Shown: positions 1-8,090, numbered from the stretch's first letter. The stretch: DNA of 55,527 nt from Clostridia bacterium (GCA_017504305.1 JAFVRJ010000004.1:1-55527), one strand, 5' to 3'. Program-made: numbers and translations. The notes: generated from the sequence alone by a model not told the origin.

Positions 1-2
1 AC

Positions 3-854
3 GACACCGCAAAGAAAGACGTTCTATTCCCATTCGGATACGGTTTGTCCTATACTAAATTCAGCTACTCTAACCTTGAATTGAGCGCAAAAGAAATTAC
101 CGATAAAGATACTTTGACGGTAAGTTTCGACGTAACGAACGTTGGTAAGGTTGCAGGCGCAGAAGTTGCACAACTCTACGTTAAGGATTCCGAAAGCACG
201 ATTTTCGTTGCCGAAAAGGAACTAAAAGCATTCGATAAGGTTTACCTAGAACCCGGTGAAACCAAGAAGGTTACATTGACTCTTGATAAGCGCGCATTCG
301 CATTCTACAACGTAATCGCAAAAGACTGGACGGTAGAAAGCGGTGAGTTCGAAATCTTGGTAGGTGCTTCTTCTAGAGATATACTTCTATCCGACAAAGT
401 TACAGTTACTGCAGATGCCGTTGAAATCGCTGATTTGAGAGAAACGCTTCCTAGCTACTACAACCTTGGCGAAGATATACCTAAAGCTGAATTCGAAGCT
501 CTACTTGGAAGAGAAGTTAAAGAATTCCAAATGCCTAAGAAAGGCGAAGTTGACGAAAACACCTGCGTAGGTCAATTCGAAACCACGCTTCTTGCAAAAA
601 TTATCCGTAAAGCATCAGGAACGGCTGCAGTTATGTTCTTGCCTCCCAAGAGCCCGATGTCACAAATCAAGATGGTTAAAGCCGGTGGCTTAGATATGCC
701 TATCCGTAACCTTTACGCTATGAGTAACGGTGCTGTTCCTAGAGATTCTATCAGAGGACTAGTAACCTTATTGAACGGTAAGACTTTCAAGGGTATCGGT
801 CAAATTATCGGTGGTTTCTTGAAACCTAGAACACACAAGAGGAAGATGTTCTAA
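3..854 (+). CDS. Family 3 glycoside hydrolase (beta-glucosidase-like), C-terminal part
   Basis: The gene is cut by the window start, so only the last 283 codons are visible. The first residues (FPFGYGLSYTKF) are the signature at the entry to the fibronectin-III-like domain of GH3 enzymes. The Fn3-like domain follows over about 115 residues (VTNVGKVAGAEVAQLYV, then LEPGETKKV). After it comes a tail of about 150 residues ending in a basic stretch (KPRTHKRKMF), longer than in a minimal GH3 enzyme. GH3 enzymes remove terminal beta-linked sugars from oligosaccharides. The catalytic TIM-barrel and alpha/beta domains lie upstream of the window, so substrate cannot be judged. The stop overlaps the rdgB start by one base, suggesting co-translation. 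No signal peptide can be assessed. Confidence 0.85.
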   Translation, partial: DTAKKDVLFPFGYGLSYTKFSYSNLELSAKEITDKDTLTVSFDVTNVGKVAGAEVAQLYVKDSESTIFVAEKELKAFDKVYLEPGETKKVTLTLDKRAFAFYNVIAKDWTVESGEFEILVGASSRDILLSDKVTVTADAVEIADLRETLPSYYNLGEDIPKAEFEALLGREVKEFQMPKKGEVDENTCVGQFETTLLAKIIRKASGTAAVMFLPPKSPMSQIKMVKAGGLDMPIRNLYAMSNGAVPRDSIRGLVTLLNGKTFKGIGQIIGGFLKPRTHKRKMF

Positions 855-1432
855 TGCAAGAATTAATATCCGCTACGAATAATAAAAACAAATTGAGAGA
901 ATTCAGGGAAATTCTCGGTGATAAATTTATTATTTCGTCACTCGCAGACGAAGGGATTACCGTCGAAATAGAAGAAGATGCGGATACTTTCTATGGCAAC
1001 GCGCTCAAAAAAGCAAAAACGATTGCAGAGCTTACCGGTAAACCTGCGCTCGCAGACGATTCAGGTTTGATAGTCGATGCACTAGGCGGGGCCCCCGGCG
1101 TTTATTCAGCGAGATATGGTGGAGAAGATGGTAACGACGTACTTAATCGTGCTAAACTTCTCCACGAAATGCGCGATATTACCGATAGAATGGCGCGTTT
1201 CTATTCTTCTATAGTGGTTTACTTCCCCGACGGAAGAATCGTTACTGCAGACGGCAGTGTAGAAGGCAGTATCCTTTACGAAGAGATAGGCGAAAACGGT
1301 TTCGGCTATGATTCGCTATTCTACTCTAACGAACTTGGCGTGAGCTTCGGTATAGCTACTCCCGAACAAAAAAATTCAATTAGCCATAGGGGTAGGGCGC
1401 TGAGAAAATTAGAAACGTTACTACGTGATTAA
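854..1432 (+). CDS. rdgB: XTP/dITP diphosphatase (HAM1/RdgB family)
   Basis: The 192-residue product has the normal length for the family that hydrolyses non-canonical purine triphosphates (XTP, dITP) to monophosphates, keeping them out of nucleic acids. Family motifs are intact: SATNNKNK at residues 6-13 (phosphate binding), ADDSGL at 67-72 with the catalytic Asp69, GVYSARY just after, GFGYD in the C-terminal half and SHRGRAL near 177-183. The start ATG overlaps the stop of the glycosidase gene (TAATG), and AGAGGA about nine bases upstream can act as its ribosome site. A strong hairpin terminator follows directly. In other Firmicutes rdgB usually sits with rph; here it is the tail of a glycosidase operon. 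Confidence 0.95.
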   Translation: MQELISATNNKNKLREFREILGDKFIISSLADEGITVEIEEDADTFYGNALKKAKTIAELTGKPALADDSGLIVDALGGAPGVYSARYGGEDGNDVLNRAKLLHEMRDITDRMARFYSSIVVYFPDGRIVTADGSVEGSILYEEIGENGFGYDSLFYSNELGVSFGIATPEQKNSISHRGRALRKLETLLRD

Positions 1433-1437
1433 ATCAA

Positions 1438-1466
1438 AAAGAACCTAGCAACTCGCTAGGTTCTTT
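1438..1466 (+). terminator. Rho-independent terminator after rdgB
   Basis: A perfect 12-bp stem (AAAGAACCTAGC pairing with GCTAGGTTCTTT) with a 5-base loop AACTC, followed by TTTATTTAT. It lies six bases after the rdgB stop. Confidence 0.9.
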
Positions 1467-1518
1467 ATTTATAAATCGAATAGGGGATTTATCGCGCGCA
1501 TAGTGTACGCAAATGAAA

Positions 1519-1542
1519 AACCTCATCCGTTTGGATGAGGTT
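1519..1542 (-). terminator. Terminator of the tRNA operon
   Basis: Read on the minus strand, a perfect 10-bp stem AACCTCATCC/GGATGAGGTT with a 4-base loop is followed by a T-rich run. It lies just past the last tRNA gene (Gly-GCC), so it closes the seven-tRNA transcript. Confidence 0.85.
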
Positions 1543-1548
1543 ATTCTT

Positions 1549-1623
1549 TGGAGCGGGAAACGGGATTCGGACCCGCGACTTTCACCTTGGCAAGGTGACA
1601 CTCTACCACTGAGTCATTCCCGC
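1549..1623 (-). tRNA. tRNA-Gly (GCC)
   Basis: On the minus strand a full cloverleaf: acceptor GCGGGAA/TTCCCGC, anticodon loop CTTGCCAAG with anticodon GCC, T-arm GGGTCCGAATCCC, discriminator T and encoded CCA. It is the last gene of the seven-tRNA array. Confidence 0.95.
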
Positions 1624-1698
1624 GCTTTCGACAATGTGTATTATACACCATTGTCTAGGGTTTGTAAATCGTTTTTCAACAAATTACAAAGGTTTTTT

Positions 1699-1782
1699 TG
1701 GTGCGGCAGAAGGGACTTGAACCCCCACTTCATCGAAACTAGCTCCTAAGGCTAGCGCGTCTGCCAATTCCGCCACTGCCGC
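1699..1782 (-). tRNA. tRNA-Leu (TAG)
   Basis: On the minus strand the acceptor GCGGCAG/CTGCCGC, a long variable arm typical of class II tRNAs, anticodon loop CTTAGGA (anticodon TAG), discriminator A and encoded CCA are all present. Length 84 nt. Confidence 0.95.
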
Positions 1783-1819
1783 ACGCAAATTATTAAGTTG
1801 TTGGAAACCGCACCCTTAT

Positions 1820-1895
1820 TGGTGATCCATCGGAGATTCGAACTCCGGACACCTTGATTAAAAGTCAAGTGCTCTACCGACTGAGCTAATGGATC
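1820..1895 (-). tRNA. tRNA-Lys (TTT)
   Basis: On the minus strand the acceptor GATCCAT/ATGGATC, D-arm GCTCAGTCGGTAGAGC, anticodon loop CTTTTAA (anticodon TTT), T-arm around GTTCGAATC, discriminator A and encoded CCA. Length 76 nt. Confidence 0.95.
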
Positions 1896-1931
1896 ATATT
1901 GATAACGTATGCTTAGCTCGGGCAAGTTTGT

Positions 1932-2006
1932 TGGCAGGGGTGGCAGGATTCGAACCTACGAATGCGGGAGTCAAAGTCCCGTGCCTTACCGCTTGGCGAC
2001 ACCCCT
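1932..2006 (-). tRNA. tRNA-Gln (TTG)
   Basis: On the minus strand the acceptor AGGGGTG/CACCCCT, the Gln-type D-arm GCCAAGCGGTAAGGC, anticodon loop CTTTGAC (anticodon TTG), discriminator G and encoded CCA. Length 75 nt. Confidence 0.95.
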
Positions 2007-2014
2007 ATAACGCT

Positions 2015-2092
2015 TGGGGTGAGTAGTGGGACTTGAACCCACGACCTCCAGAGCCACAATCTGGCATTCTAGCCACCTGAACTATACCCACC
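2015..2092 (-). tRNA. tRNA-His (GTG)
   Basis: On the minus strand the acceptor GTGGGTA/TACTCAC plus the extra 5' G (G-1) opposite discriminator C, the identity mark of histidine tRNA. The anticodon loop TTGTGGC gives anticodon GTG; CCA is encoded. Confidence 0.95.
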
Positions 2093-2138
2093 GCGTTTAT
2101 AGCGTACGTTATCAAATTTTTAAGTTGCCCGAATTTTT

Positions 2139-2215
2139 TGGTGAACCAGGAGGGATTCGAACCCCCGACCTACGGCTTAGAAGGCCGTTGCTCTATCCTA
2201 CTGAGCTACTGATCC
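2139..2215 (-). tRNA. tRNA-Arg (TCT)
   Basis: On the minus strand the acceptor GGATCAG pairs with CTGGTTC using two G-T wobble pairs. The D-arm is GCTCAGTAGGATAGAGC, the anticodon loop CTTCTAA (anticodon TCT), the discriminator A, and CCA is encoded. Length 77 nt. Confidence 0.95.
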
Positions 2216-2225
2216 ATGCCGCGTT

Positions 2226-2299
2226 TGGAGCGGGTGATGGGAATCGGACCCACGCAACCAGCTTGGAAGGCTGGTGTTCTACCATTGAACTACACCCGC
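2226..2299 (-). tRNA. tRNA-Gly (TCC)
   Basis: On the minus strand the acceptor GCGGGTG/CACCCGC with the encoded TCCA end and anticodon loop CTTCCAA (anticodon TCC). It is the first gene of the array behind the promoter, and with Gly-GCC gives two glycine acceptors in one transcript. Confidence 0.95.
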
Positions 2300-2330
2300 A
2301 AATAAATTAATTATCTGCACGCGCTTAAAT

Positions 2331-2359
2331 AGTATAGCCAACGCAAAATAATTTGTCAA
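2331..2359 (-). promoter_or_regulatory. Promoter of the tRNA operon
   Basis: On the minus strand a perfect -35 TTGACA (plus 2354-2359) and -10 TATACT (plus 2331-2336) are separated by 17 bases. The predicted start is about 25 bases before tRNA-Gly (TCC). Confidence 0.85.
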
Positions 2360-2428
2360 TCGATATTTGCAAAAATTATTAAAAACATAAATCAATTTTT
2401 TTGTGTCTTTGTTAAGAAATATTTGGTA

Positions 2429-2457
2429 TTGACTTATTAATAATTAATATGTATAAT
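2429..2457 (+). promoter_or_regulatory. Promoter of the eda-kdgK-hflX operon
   Basis: -35 TTGACT (2429-2434) and perfect -10 TATAAT (2452-2457) with a 17-base spacer, about 30 bases before the eda ribosome site. It stands back to back with the tRNA promoter, with about 70 bases between the two -35 boxes. Confidence 0.85.
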
Positions 2458-2494
2458 TTCTATAGTTTATATTATTAATATAGGAGAGCTTGTA

Positions 2495-3130
2495 ATGCTT
2501 CCGCAAGAATTTATTGAAAAAATTAAAATCGTTCCCGTTGTAAAAATCGATAACGTTACTGATACCATACCTTTGATGGAAGCTATGTGTAAAGGCGGTA
2601 TACCTATTGCAGAAATCACTTTTAGGACCGCTTGTGCAGCCGATGCTATCAAGATTGCAGCCGAAGCTATGGGCGACAAAATGCTTATTGGTGCAGGTAC
2701 CGTTATCAATGCAGATCAAGCTAAACTTGCAATAGCTAACGGCGCAAAGTTTATCGTTTCACCCGGATTCGGCAAGGATATTTCCGACGTATGTAATGCT
2801 AATAATATTGCCTACGTTCCCGGATGCGTTACTCCCACGGAGATTATGCAAGCTATTGCGTGCGGACATAAGATAATTAAGTTCTTCCCTGCGTCCAACT
2901 ACGGCGGAGTAAGCACCATTAAGGCATTGAGCGCACCGTTTGGCGATTGTGTATTTATTCCTACCGGTGGTGTTAACGTAAATAACATTAACGATTTTCT
3001 CGCTGTAAAGAGCATCATTGCTTGCGGTGGCAGTTGGATGGTAAAAGACAGCCTTGTTAAGGAAGGTAAGTTCGATCAAATCACAGCTCTTTGCAAAGAA
3101 GCAATCGAGGCAATAGGAGGCAACGTATAG
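2495..3130 (+). CDS. eda: 2-dehydro-3-deoxyphosphogluconate (KDPG) aldolase
   Basis: The 211-residue class I aldolase cleaves KDPG to pyruvate and glyceraldehyde 3-phosphate. The short TIM-barrel motifs are intact: VPVV near residue 13, the catalytic Glu40 in AEITFRT (39-45), GAGTV at 66-70, SPGF at 89-92, and the Schiff-base lysine Lys129 in KFFPA (129-133), followed by GGV and the phosphate-binding IPTGGV (155-160). AGGAG lies eight bases before the ATG. The stop shares its last base with the GTG start of kdgK, so the two are tightly coupled. Together they carry out the lower half of 2-keto-3-deoxygluconate breakdown. It is the first gene behind a strong promoter. Confidence 0.95.
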   Translation: MLPQEFIEKIKIVPVVKIDNVTDTIPLMEAMCKGGIPIAEITFRTACAADAIKIAAEAMGDKMLIGAGTVINADQAKLAIANGAKFIVSPGFGKDISDVCNANNIAYVPGCVTPTEIMQAIACGHKIIKFFPASNYGGVSTIKALSAPFGDCVFIPTGGVNVNNINDFLAVKSIIACGGSWMVKDSLVKEGKFDQITALCKEAIEAIGGNV

Positions 3131-4149
3131 TGAGAGTAGTTACTTTTGGTGAGTTGATGTTAAGACTTGCGCCAAACGGTTATTATAGATTTTTTCAAAA
3201 TGATCAAATGCAAGCGACTTTTGGCGGTGGCGAAGCTAACGTAGCTGTTTCACTTGCAAACTATGGTCTTGATTCGGTATACGTAACCAAGCTACCTAAA
3301 CACGCAATCGGTCAAGGTGCAGTGGATTCGTTACGTTATTTTGGCGTTGATACTTCAAAGATTGTACGCGGTGGCGATAGAGTAGGTATTTACTTCCTTG
3401 AAAAGGGCGCAAGCCAACGTGGAAGCGTATGTATCTACGATAGAGCTAATTCCGCAATCGCGCTTGCAAGCAAATCCGATTTTAATTGGGATGAAATATT
3501 CGATGGCGCCGATTGGTTCCACTTTACGGGTATTACTCCTGCACTCGGTAAGAACGTTGCTGAAATCTGCTTGGAAGCATGTAAAGCGGCTAAAGCAAAG
3601 GGCGTTAAGGTTTCATGCGATCTTAACTACCGTGGTAAGCTTTGGACGCGCGACGAAGCACGCGCTTGCATGAGCGAACTTTGCAAATACGTAGACGTAT
3701 GTATCTCCAACGAAGAGGATGCTAAAGACGTTTTCGGTATCGAGGCGGAGAACACCGATATCTACGGTGGCAAGCTCAATCACGAAGGATATAAATCGGT
3801 AGCAAAACAACTTGCCGACAAATTCGGGTTTGAAAAGGTAGCCATTACTTTGCGTACTTCCATTTCTGCAAACGACAACGACTGGGCAGGTATGCTTTAT
3901 GATGGCGAAAATTATTGTTTCTCAAGGAGCTATCACCTTCATATCGTAGATAGAGTCGGTGGCGGAGATAGCTTCGGCGGCGGTTTGATTTACGCCCTTC
4001 TCAATGGTAAAAGCACCCAAGATGCCATTAACTTCGCAGTAGCGGCATCTGCGCTTAAGCACACTATTGAGGGCGACTATAATAGAGTTTCAGTCAGTGA
4101 CGTCGAAAAGCTTGCGGGTGGCGACGGTAGCGGACGTATCAAAAGATAA
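3130..4149 (+). CDS. kdgK: 2-keto-3-deoxygluconate kinase (PfkB family)
   Basis: This kinase phosphorylates 2-keto-3-deoxygluconate to KDPG, the substrate of the Eda encoded just upstream. I take the GTG at 3130 as start because AGGAGG (3115-3120) lies nine bases before it and the product then begins VRVVTFGELMLRL like known KdgK proteins; a longer frame from 3091 would have no good ribosome site. The 339 residues include the N-terminal GGGEANVA substrate/ATP lid region and the PfkB signature DRVGGGDSFGGG (about 273-284) carrying the catalytic Asp. The pairing with eda makes the KDG role much more likely than fructokinase. Confidence 0.9.
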   Translation: MRVVTFGELMLRLAPNGYYRFFQNDQMQATFGGGEANVAVSLANYGLDSVYVTKLPKHAIGQGAVDSLRYFGVDTSKIVRGGDRVGIYFLEKGASQRGSVCIYDRANSAIALASKSDFNWDEIFDGADWFHFTGITPALGKNVAEICLEACKAAKAKGVKVSCDLNYRGKLWTRDEARACMSELCKYVDVCISNEEDAKDVFGIEAENTDIYGGKLNHEGYKSVAKQLADKFGFEKVAITLRTSISANDNDWAGMLYDGENYCFSRSYHLHIVDRVGGGDSFGGGLIYALLNGKSTQDAINFAVAASALKHTIEGDYNRVSVSDVEKLAGGDGSGRIKR

Positions 4150-4171
4150 ACAACTTGGAGGAAATTGAATC

Positions 4172-4729
4172 ATGATTGCAAAAGTTAAGGATTGGTTAGT
4201 AGCACACAAAAACATCTTACAAATCGTTAAGTTTATTGGTATAAGCCTTATCGCATTTGCTGCAGAATATGCAATATTCTACGCATTACAATTCGGTCTA
4301 TATAAGACTTGCGGTCAAGAAGATTTCAAATGGTTCTTATTTGAGTACAAAGGTGGTAAAGACGCCGCTTTCGGTTTAGCGGGCTTCATCGCTTTCTTGG
4401 TTTCCAAATGTGTTGCAGAAATCATTTCCTTTATTATTAACCGTAAAAAGAATTTCGAAGCAGATAACAACATCGTATTCAGTGTAGTAACTTATGTTAT
4501 CACCGTTATCGCTTTGATCATATTCAGCACCTGGCTTGGTGGAGCGCTCTCCAACGTTCTCGGCGAATCCCTCAAAGAGTTCGGAACTACTATCGGTAAG
4601 CTATTAGGTTCTGTTATTAGCTTCGTCGTTATGTTCTTGATGGATAAATTCGTTATCATGACCAAGAAAGGCGATAAAAAACAAAAGGCGGCAGAAGCTA
4701 CCGAGACTGAATCAACCGACGCTGAATAA
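4172..4729 (+). CDS. GtrA-like small membrane protein
   Basis: A 185-residue protein with four hydrophobic segments (about 18-40, 65-90, 100-122 and 140-160). The motif FIINRKKNF after the second segment resembles the conserved NR-x-x-F signature of the GtrA/DPMS flippase-like family. The C-terminus is a charged tail (KKGDKKQKAAEATETES). GtrA proteins are thought to help move lipid-linked sugars or modify glycosyl transfer at the membrane, but here the gene sits inside a sugar catabolic operon, so a role in sugar handling is only inference. A GGAGGA site precedes the ATG. The stop overlaps the next start (TAATG). Confidence 0.65.
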   Translation: MIAKVKDWLVAHKNILQIVKFIGISLIAFAAEYAIFYALQFGLYKTCGQEDFKWFLFEYKGGKDAAFGLAGFIAFLVSKCVAEIISFIINRKKNFEADNNIVFSVVTYVITVIALIIFSTWLGGALSNVLGESLKEFGTTIGKLLGSVISFVVMFLMDKFVIMTKKGDKKQKAAEATETESTDAE

Positions 4730-5625
4730 TGAAATACGACGTTTTAACAATCGGGCACATTTCGCTCGACTATAACATCGATTATCTTGATCATCAAATC
4801 GTTGAAATCGGAGGAGCTGTAATATACTCCTCCGCTTCGGCGTATGCGCTTGGGCACAAAGTTGGTGTCGTTACCAAGCTTGCAGAGGCAGACAAAGATC
4901 GTCTTGAAGCTCTTGTGATCCCCAAGGAAGACGTGTTCTCATCCTATTGCGAGCACTCCGCCTCGATAAGGAACAAGTATTTTACTGCTGATAAAGAGCG
5001 CAGAGCCTGCACGTGTTTGAGTCAAGCGGAGTCGTTTACGATGGATGATATCCCCACGTGTGGCGCCGAAATATACCATTTTGCAGGGCTTATATACGGC
5101 GACTTTGACGGCGAATTAATTAAGGCTTTATCTAAAAAAGGTAAGGTTGCCGTTGACGTACAAGCCACCCTTCGTCATGCGGATATGCAAGACAACGGCA
5201 GGATGTATTTTGAAGATTGGGCGGAGAAGAAGGAGCTGTTGCCTTACATCGATTTCTTAAAAACCGATGCTGCGGAAGCGGAAATTTTAACCGGTACTTC
5301 CGATAGAAAAGAAGCCGCCAAAATTCTTTATGGGTGGGGAGCAAAAGAGATTTGCATAACCCATAATACCGAAGTATTGGCGTATGACGGCGTAAACTTC
5401 TACACCTGTCCCATCAAGGCTCGCAACTTAAGTGGTCGAAGTGGCAGAGGGGACACCACGTTTGCTGCTTATATAACTGAAAGATTGCATAATGATATTC
5501 CAAATTCATTACTTTGGGCGACTGCTACCGTAAGTTTGAAGATGGAAGCACCCGGTGCACTTAAGGCAAAGCGCACTGATATACAAGAATATATAAATAA
5601 TTTTTATAAAGAGGAACTATTATGA
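4729..5625 (+). CDS. PfkB-family carbohydrate kinase, substrate unknown
   Basis: A 298-residue ribokinase-like protein distinct from the kdgK three genes upstream. The start (YDVLTIGHISLDYN), the first PfkB region (EIGGAVIYSSASAYALG) and the C-terminal catalytic region GRSGRGDTTFAAY (about 235-247) are recognisable. The anion-hole glycines read GRGD rather than the usual GAGD, but the catalytic Asp is kept. It overlaps the GtrA-like gene by one base and the oxidoreductase gene by four bases (ATGA), so the three are translated together. The substrate may be the product released by the neighbouring GH109-like protein; that is inference from position only. Confidence 0.75.
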   Translation: MKYDVLTIGHISLDYNIDYLDHQIVEIGGAVIYSSASAYALGHKVGVVTKLAEADKDRLEALVIPKEDVFSSYCEHSASIRNKYFTADKERRACTCLSQAESFTMDDIPTCGAEIYHFAGLIYGDFDGELIKALSKKGKVAVDVQATLRHADMQDNGRMYFEDWAEKKELLPYIDFLKTDAAEAEILTGTSDRKEAAKILYGWGAKEICITHNTEVLAYDGVNFYTCPIKARNLSGRSGRGDTTFAAYITERLHNDIPNSLLWATATVSLKMEAPGALKAKRTDIQEYINNFYKEELL

Positions 5626-6848
5626 AAAATACTATTAAGGCTGGTATAATCGGACTTGGTGGCAGGGGTATTGGTCTTCTTAAGCAACTTGTAAAAATGA
5701 AAGACGTTGAAATTAACGCCGTTTGCGATTTGTACGAAGATAGAGTCAAAGAAGGTTCGGATATGGTCTTCAAGGCAAAGAAAGTTAGACCGTACGAAAC
5801 TCTTGATTATACTGAAATACTCAAGATGGAAAACGTAGACACTGTTTTCATTTTTTCGAGTTGGGAAAGCCATATTAAAGCGGCAATTCAAGCGATGGAG
5901 GCAGGCAAGGCTGTCGGTCTTGAAGTAGGCGGAGCTTATTGTGTTGAAGATTGTTGGGCATTGGTTGACGCGTATGAAAGGACAAAGACGCCGATTATGA
6001 TGCTCGAGAACTGCTGTTATGGCAAGTATGAGCTTATGGTATTAAATATGGTTCGCCAAGGCTTATTCGGTGATATAGTGCATTGTTCTGGAGGGTATCT
6101 ACACGACTTGCGTGATGAAATTACTCACGGCAAAGAGAATCGACATTATAGATTAAACAATTATATTAATCGTAATTGTGAAAACTACCCCACTCATGAA
6201 TTGGGACCTATAGCAAAAGTTCTCAATATCAATCGTGGCAATTTGATGGTTAGTTTAACCTCTACTTCAAGTTGTGCAAAAGGTTTGAAACAGTATATTG
6301 CGGATGGTAAAGCGACCAATCCCGAGCTTAAAGATGTTGAATTTAAGCAAGGCGATATTGTAACCACCGTTATAAAATGTATAAATGGTGAAACCATCGT
6401 CTTGACGTTAGATACCACCTTACCTCGTGCATATAGCCGTGGTTTTACCGTAAGAGGAACCAAAGCTATGTATCAAGAAGATAATAATATGGTGTTTGAA
6501 GACAGCAAGCATCATCGGTTGCATTTTGCCGGAAAAGTTTTGTGGAATAATGCGAAACGATATCACCATAAATATGCCCATCCCATTTGGAGATGGTATA
6601 AGAAAGAAGGCGTAAGGGGCGGTCACGGAGGTATGGATTATCTTGTTTTGAGGGCGTTTATCGAAGCGCTTAAGCAAGGCACTCATACGCCTATCGACGT
6701 ATATGATACCGCATCATGGATGGTAATAACGCCTCTTTCGGAACAATCTATCAAAGAGGGAAGTAAGCCCATGGCAATCCCAGATTTTACTCGCGGAAAG
6801 TACTTAAATCGTACCGATAAGGCCGATGGCAGATTTAATATTGATTAA
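5622..6848 (+). CDS. Gfo/Idh/MocA-fold protein resembling GH109 NAD-dependent glycosidases
   Basis: 408 residues with an N-terminal Rossmann fold (AGIIGLGGRGIG at 7-18) and the Gfo/Idh/MocA C-terminal domain. The segments ENCCYGKYELMVLNMVRQG, a following HDLR, and YPTHELGP (about 189-196) match my recollection of GH109 enzymes (alpha-N-acetylgalactosaminidase type), which use tightly bound NAD for a redox-assisted elimination rather than acting as plain dehydrogenases. No signal peptide is visible, so it would act in the cytoplasm. The start overlaps the kinase stop (ATGA). Alternatives are an ordinary sugar or inositol dehydrogenase. It is followed after 30 bases by an alcohol dehydrogenase in the same operon. 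Confidence 0.7.
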   Translation: MKNTIKAGIIGLGGRGIGLLKQLVKMKDVEINAVCDLYEDRVKEGSDMVFKAKKVRPYETLDYTEILKMENVDTVFIFSSWESHIKAAIQAMEAGKAVGLEVGGAYCVEDCWALVDAYERTKTPIMMLENCCYGKYELMVLNMVRQGLFGDIVHCSGGYLHDLRDEITHGKENRHYRLNNYINRNCENYPTHELGPIAKVLNINRGNLMVSLTSTSSCAKGLKQYIADGKATNPELKDVEFKQGDIVTTVIKCINGETIVLTLDTTLPRAYSRGFTVRGTKAMYQEDNNMVFEDSKHHRLHFAGKVLWNNAKRYHHKYAHPIWRWYKKEGVRGGHGGMDYLVLRAFIEALKQGTHTPIDVYDTASWMVITPLSEQSIKEGSKPMAIPDFTRGKYLNRTDKADGRFNID

Positions 6849-6878
6849 AATTTACAAAGAATAAATAGGAGATAAATT

Positions 6879-8090
6879 ATGAACGCAATAGCAAAATTAG
6901 GTTGCAGAGCATATCAAAAGGTTTTTAAAGTAGTATCAGCTACTATTTTACCTTGGAGAGTACCGGAACTTTTGACCGGTGCAGGTAGCATCAAGAAGCT
7001 TCCCGAGTTTATTGCATCTAAAGGTATTAAATCGGTATTGGTTGTTACCGACAATATGCTTATGAAACTTGGTTTAGTTCCCCCGATGCTTGAAGAAATG
7101 GATAAGATCAACTTAAAATATGCAGTATACAGCGACGTTGTTCCCAATCCTACCATTGATAACATCGAAGATGCTCTTAAGATTTATAAGGAAAATGATT
7201 GCCAAGCTATAGTAGCTTTTGGCGGTGGTTCACCTATGGACTGCGCAAAGATCGTTGCAGCGCGTGCAGTATGCCCCAATAAGCCTGTTAGCAAAATGAA
7301 AGGACTTCTTAAGATTCTTAAGAAGATTCCTCCTTTCTTTGCAGTGCCCACCACCTCCGGTACCGGTAGTGAAGCAACGCTTGCAGCGGTTATTACCGAT
7401 CCAAAAACTCACGATAAGTACCCGATCAACGATCCGAGCATTATTCCTAATTATGCGGTTTTAGATCCGGAACTTACCTTATCGCTTCCCAAGCACATTA
7501 CCTCTACTACAGGTATGGATGCATTAACTCACGCAGTTGAGGCTTACATCGGTCATAGCAACACCAAGTTTACTGCTAAAGAAGCAGAAATCGCTGTTGA
7601 ATTAATCTTTAAATATCTCAAGCGCGCATATGACAACGGCTCTGATATCGAAGCACGTCAAAAGATGCAAGAGGCAGCATATCACGCAGGTTGTGCGTTT
7701 ACAAGAGCTTACGTTGGTTACGTACACGCAATAGCTCACTCAATAGGCGGTAAGTATGGCGTACCTCACGGTTTAGCAAACGCCATCATTTTACCTCACG
7801 TACTCGATTACTTTGGCGATAGTTGCCATAAGGAGCTTGCACGCCTTGCAGATATAGCGGGAGTCGAGGGCGCAACCGAAACTGAAAAAGCACTCAACTT
7901 CGTTCAAGCAATCAAAGATATGAACGAGTACATGGCAATTCCCAAGTACGTTGAAGGCAAGATTTTGGACGAAGATATTCCGTGGCTCGTACAACACGCT
8001 CTCAAGGAAGCAAATCCCCTCTACCCCGTACCGAAGTTTATGGGCAAGAAGGAAATGCTTGAAATGTACCAAGCTATCCAAGGTAAATAA
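6879..8090 (+). CDS. Iron-containing (group III) alcohol dehydrogenase
   Basis: The 403-residue protein carries the group III hallmarks: the NAD(P)-binding GGGSPMDCAK (about 114-123), TTSGTGSEAT (about 157-166), and the metal-ligand region HAIAHSIGG with PHGLANAI (about 282-305), so the iron-binding histidines are present. These enzymes reduce aldehydes to alcohols or the reverse, for example lactaldehyde, butanal or sugar-derived aldehydes. A clear AGGAG lies before the ATG. The stop overlaps the hflX start by one base. In this operon it may re-oxidise NADH by reducing a sugar-derived aldehyde; the substrate cannot be read from the sequence. Confidence 0.9.
   Translation: MNAIAKLGCRAYQKVFKVVSATILPWRVPELLTGAGSIKKLPEFIASKGIKSVLVVTDNMLMKLGLVPPMLEEMDKINLKYAVYSDVVPNPTIDNIEDALKIYKENDCQAIVAFGGGSPMDCAKIVAARAVCPNKPVSKMKGLLKILKKIPPFFAVPTTSGTGSEATLAAVITDPKTHDKYPINDPSIIPNYAVLDPELTLSLPKHITSTTGMDALTHAVEAYIGHSNTKFTAKEAEIAVELIFKYLKRAYDNGSDIEARQKMQEAAYHAGCAFTRAYVGYVHAIAHSIGGKYGVPHGLANAIILPHVLDYFGDSCHKELARLADIAGVEGATETEKALNFVQAIKDMNEYMAIPKYVEGKILDEDIPWLVQHALKEANPLYPVPKFMGKKEMLEMYQAIQGK

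Noticed and set aside
1513..2310. Open frames with fragments such as GRRDLNPHF and GDGNRTH across the tRNA array
   Set aside because: They are translations of tRNA T-arms and anticodon arms. The whole region folds as tRNA genes on the minus strand.
3091..3129. Start of kdgK at 3091
   Set aside because: The added residues (MQRSNRGNRRQR) come from the end of eda in another frame and include the ribosome site itself. The GTG at 3130 fits better.
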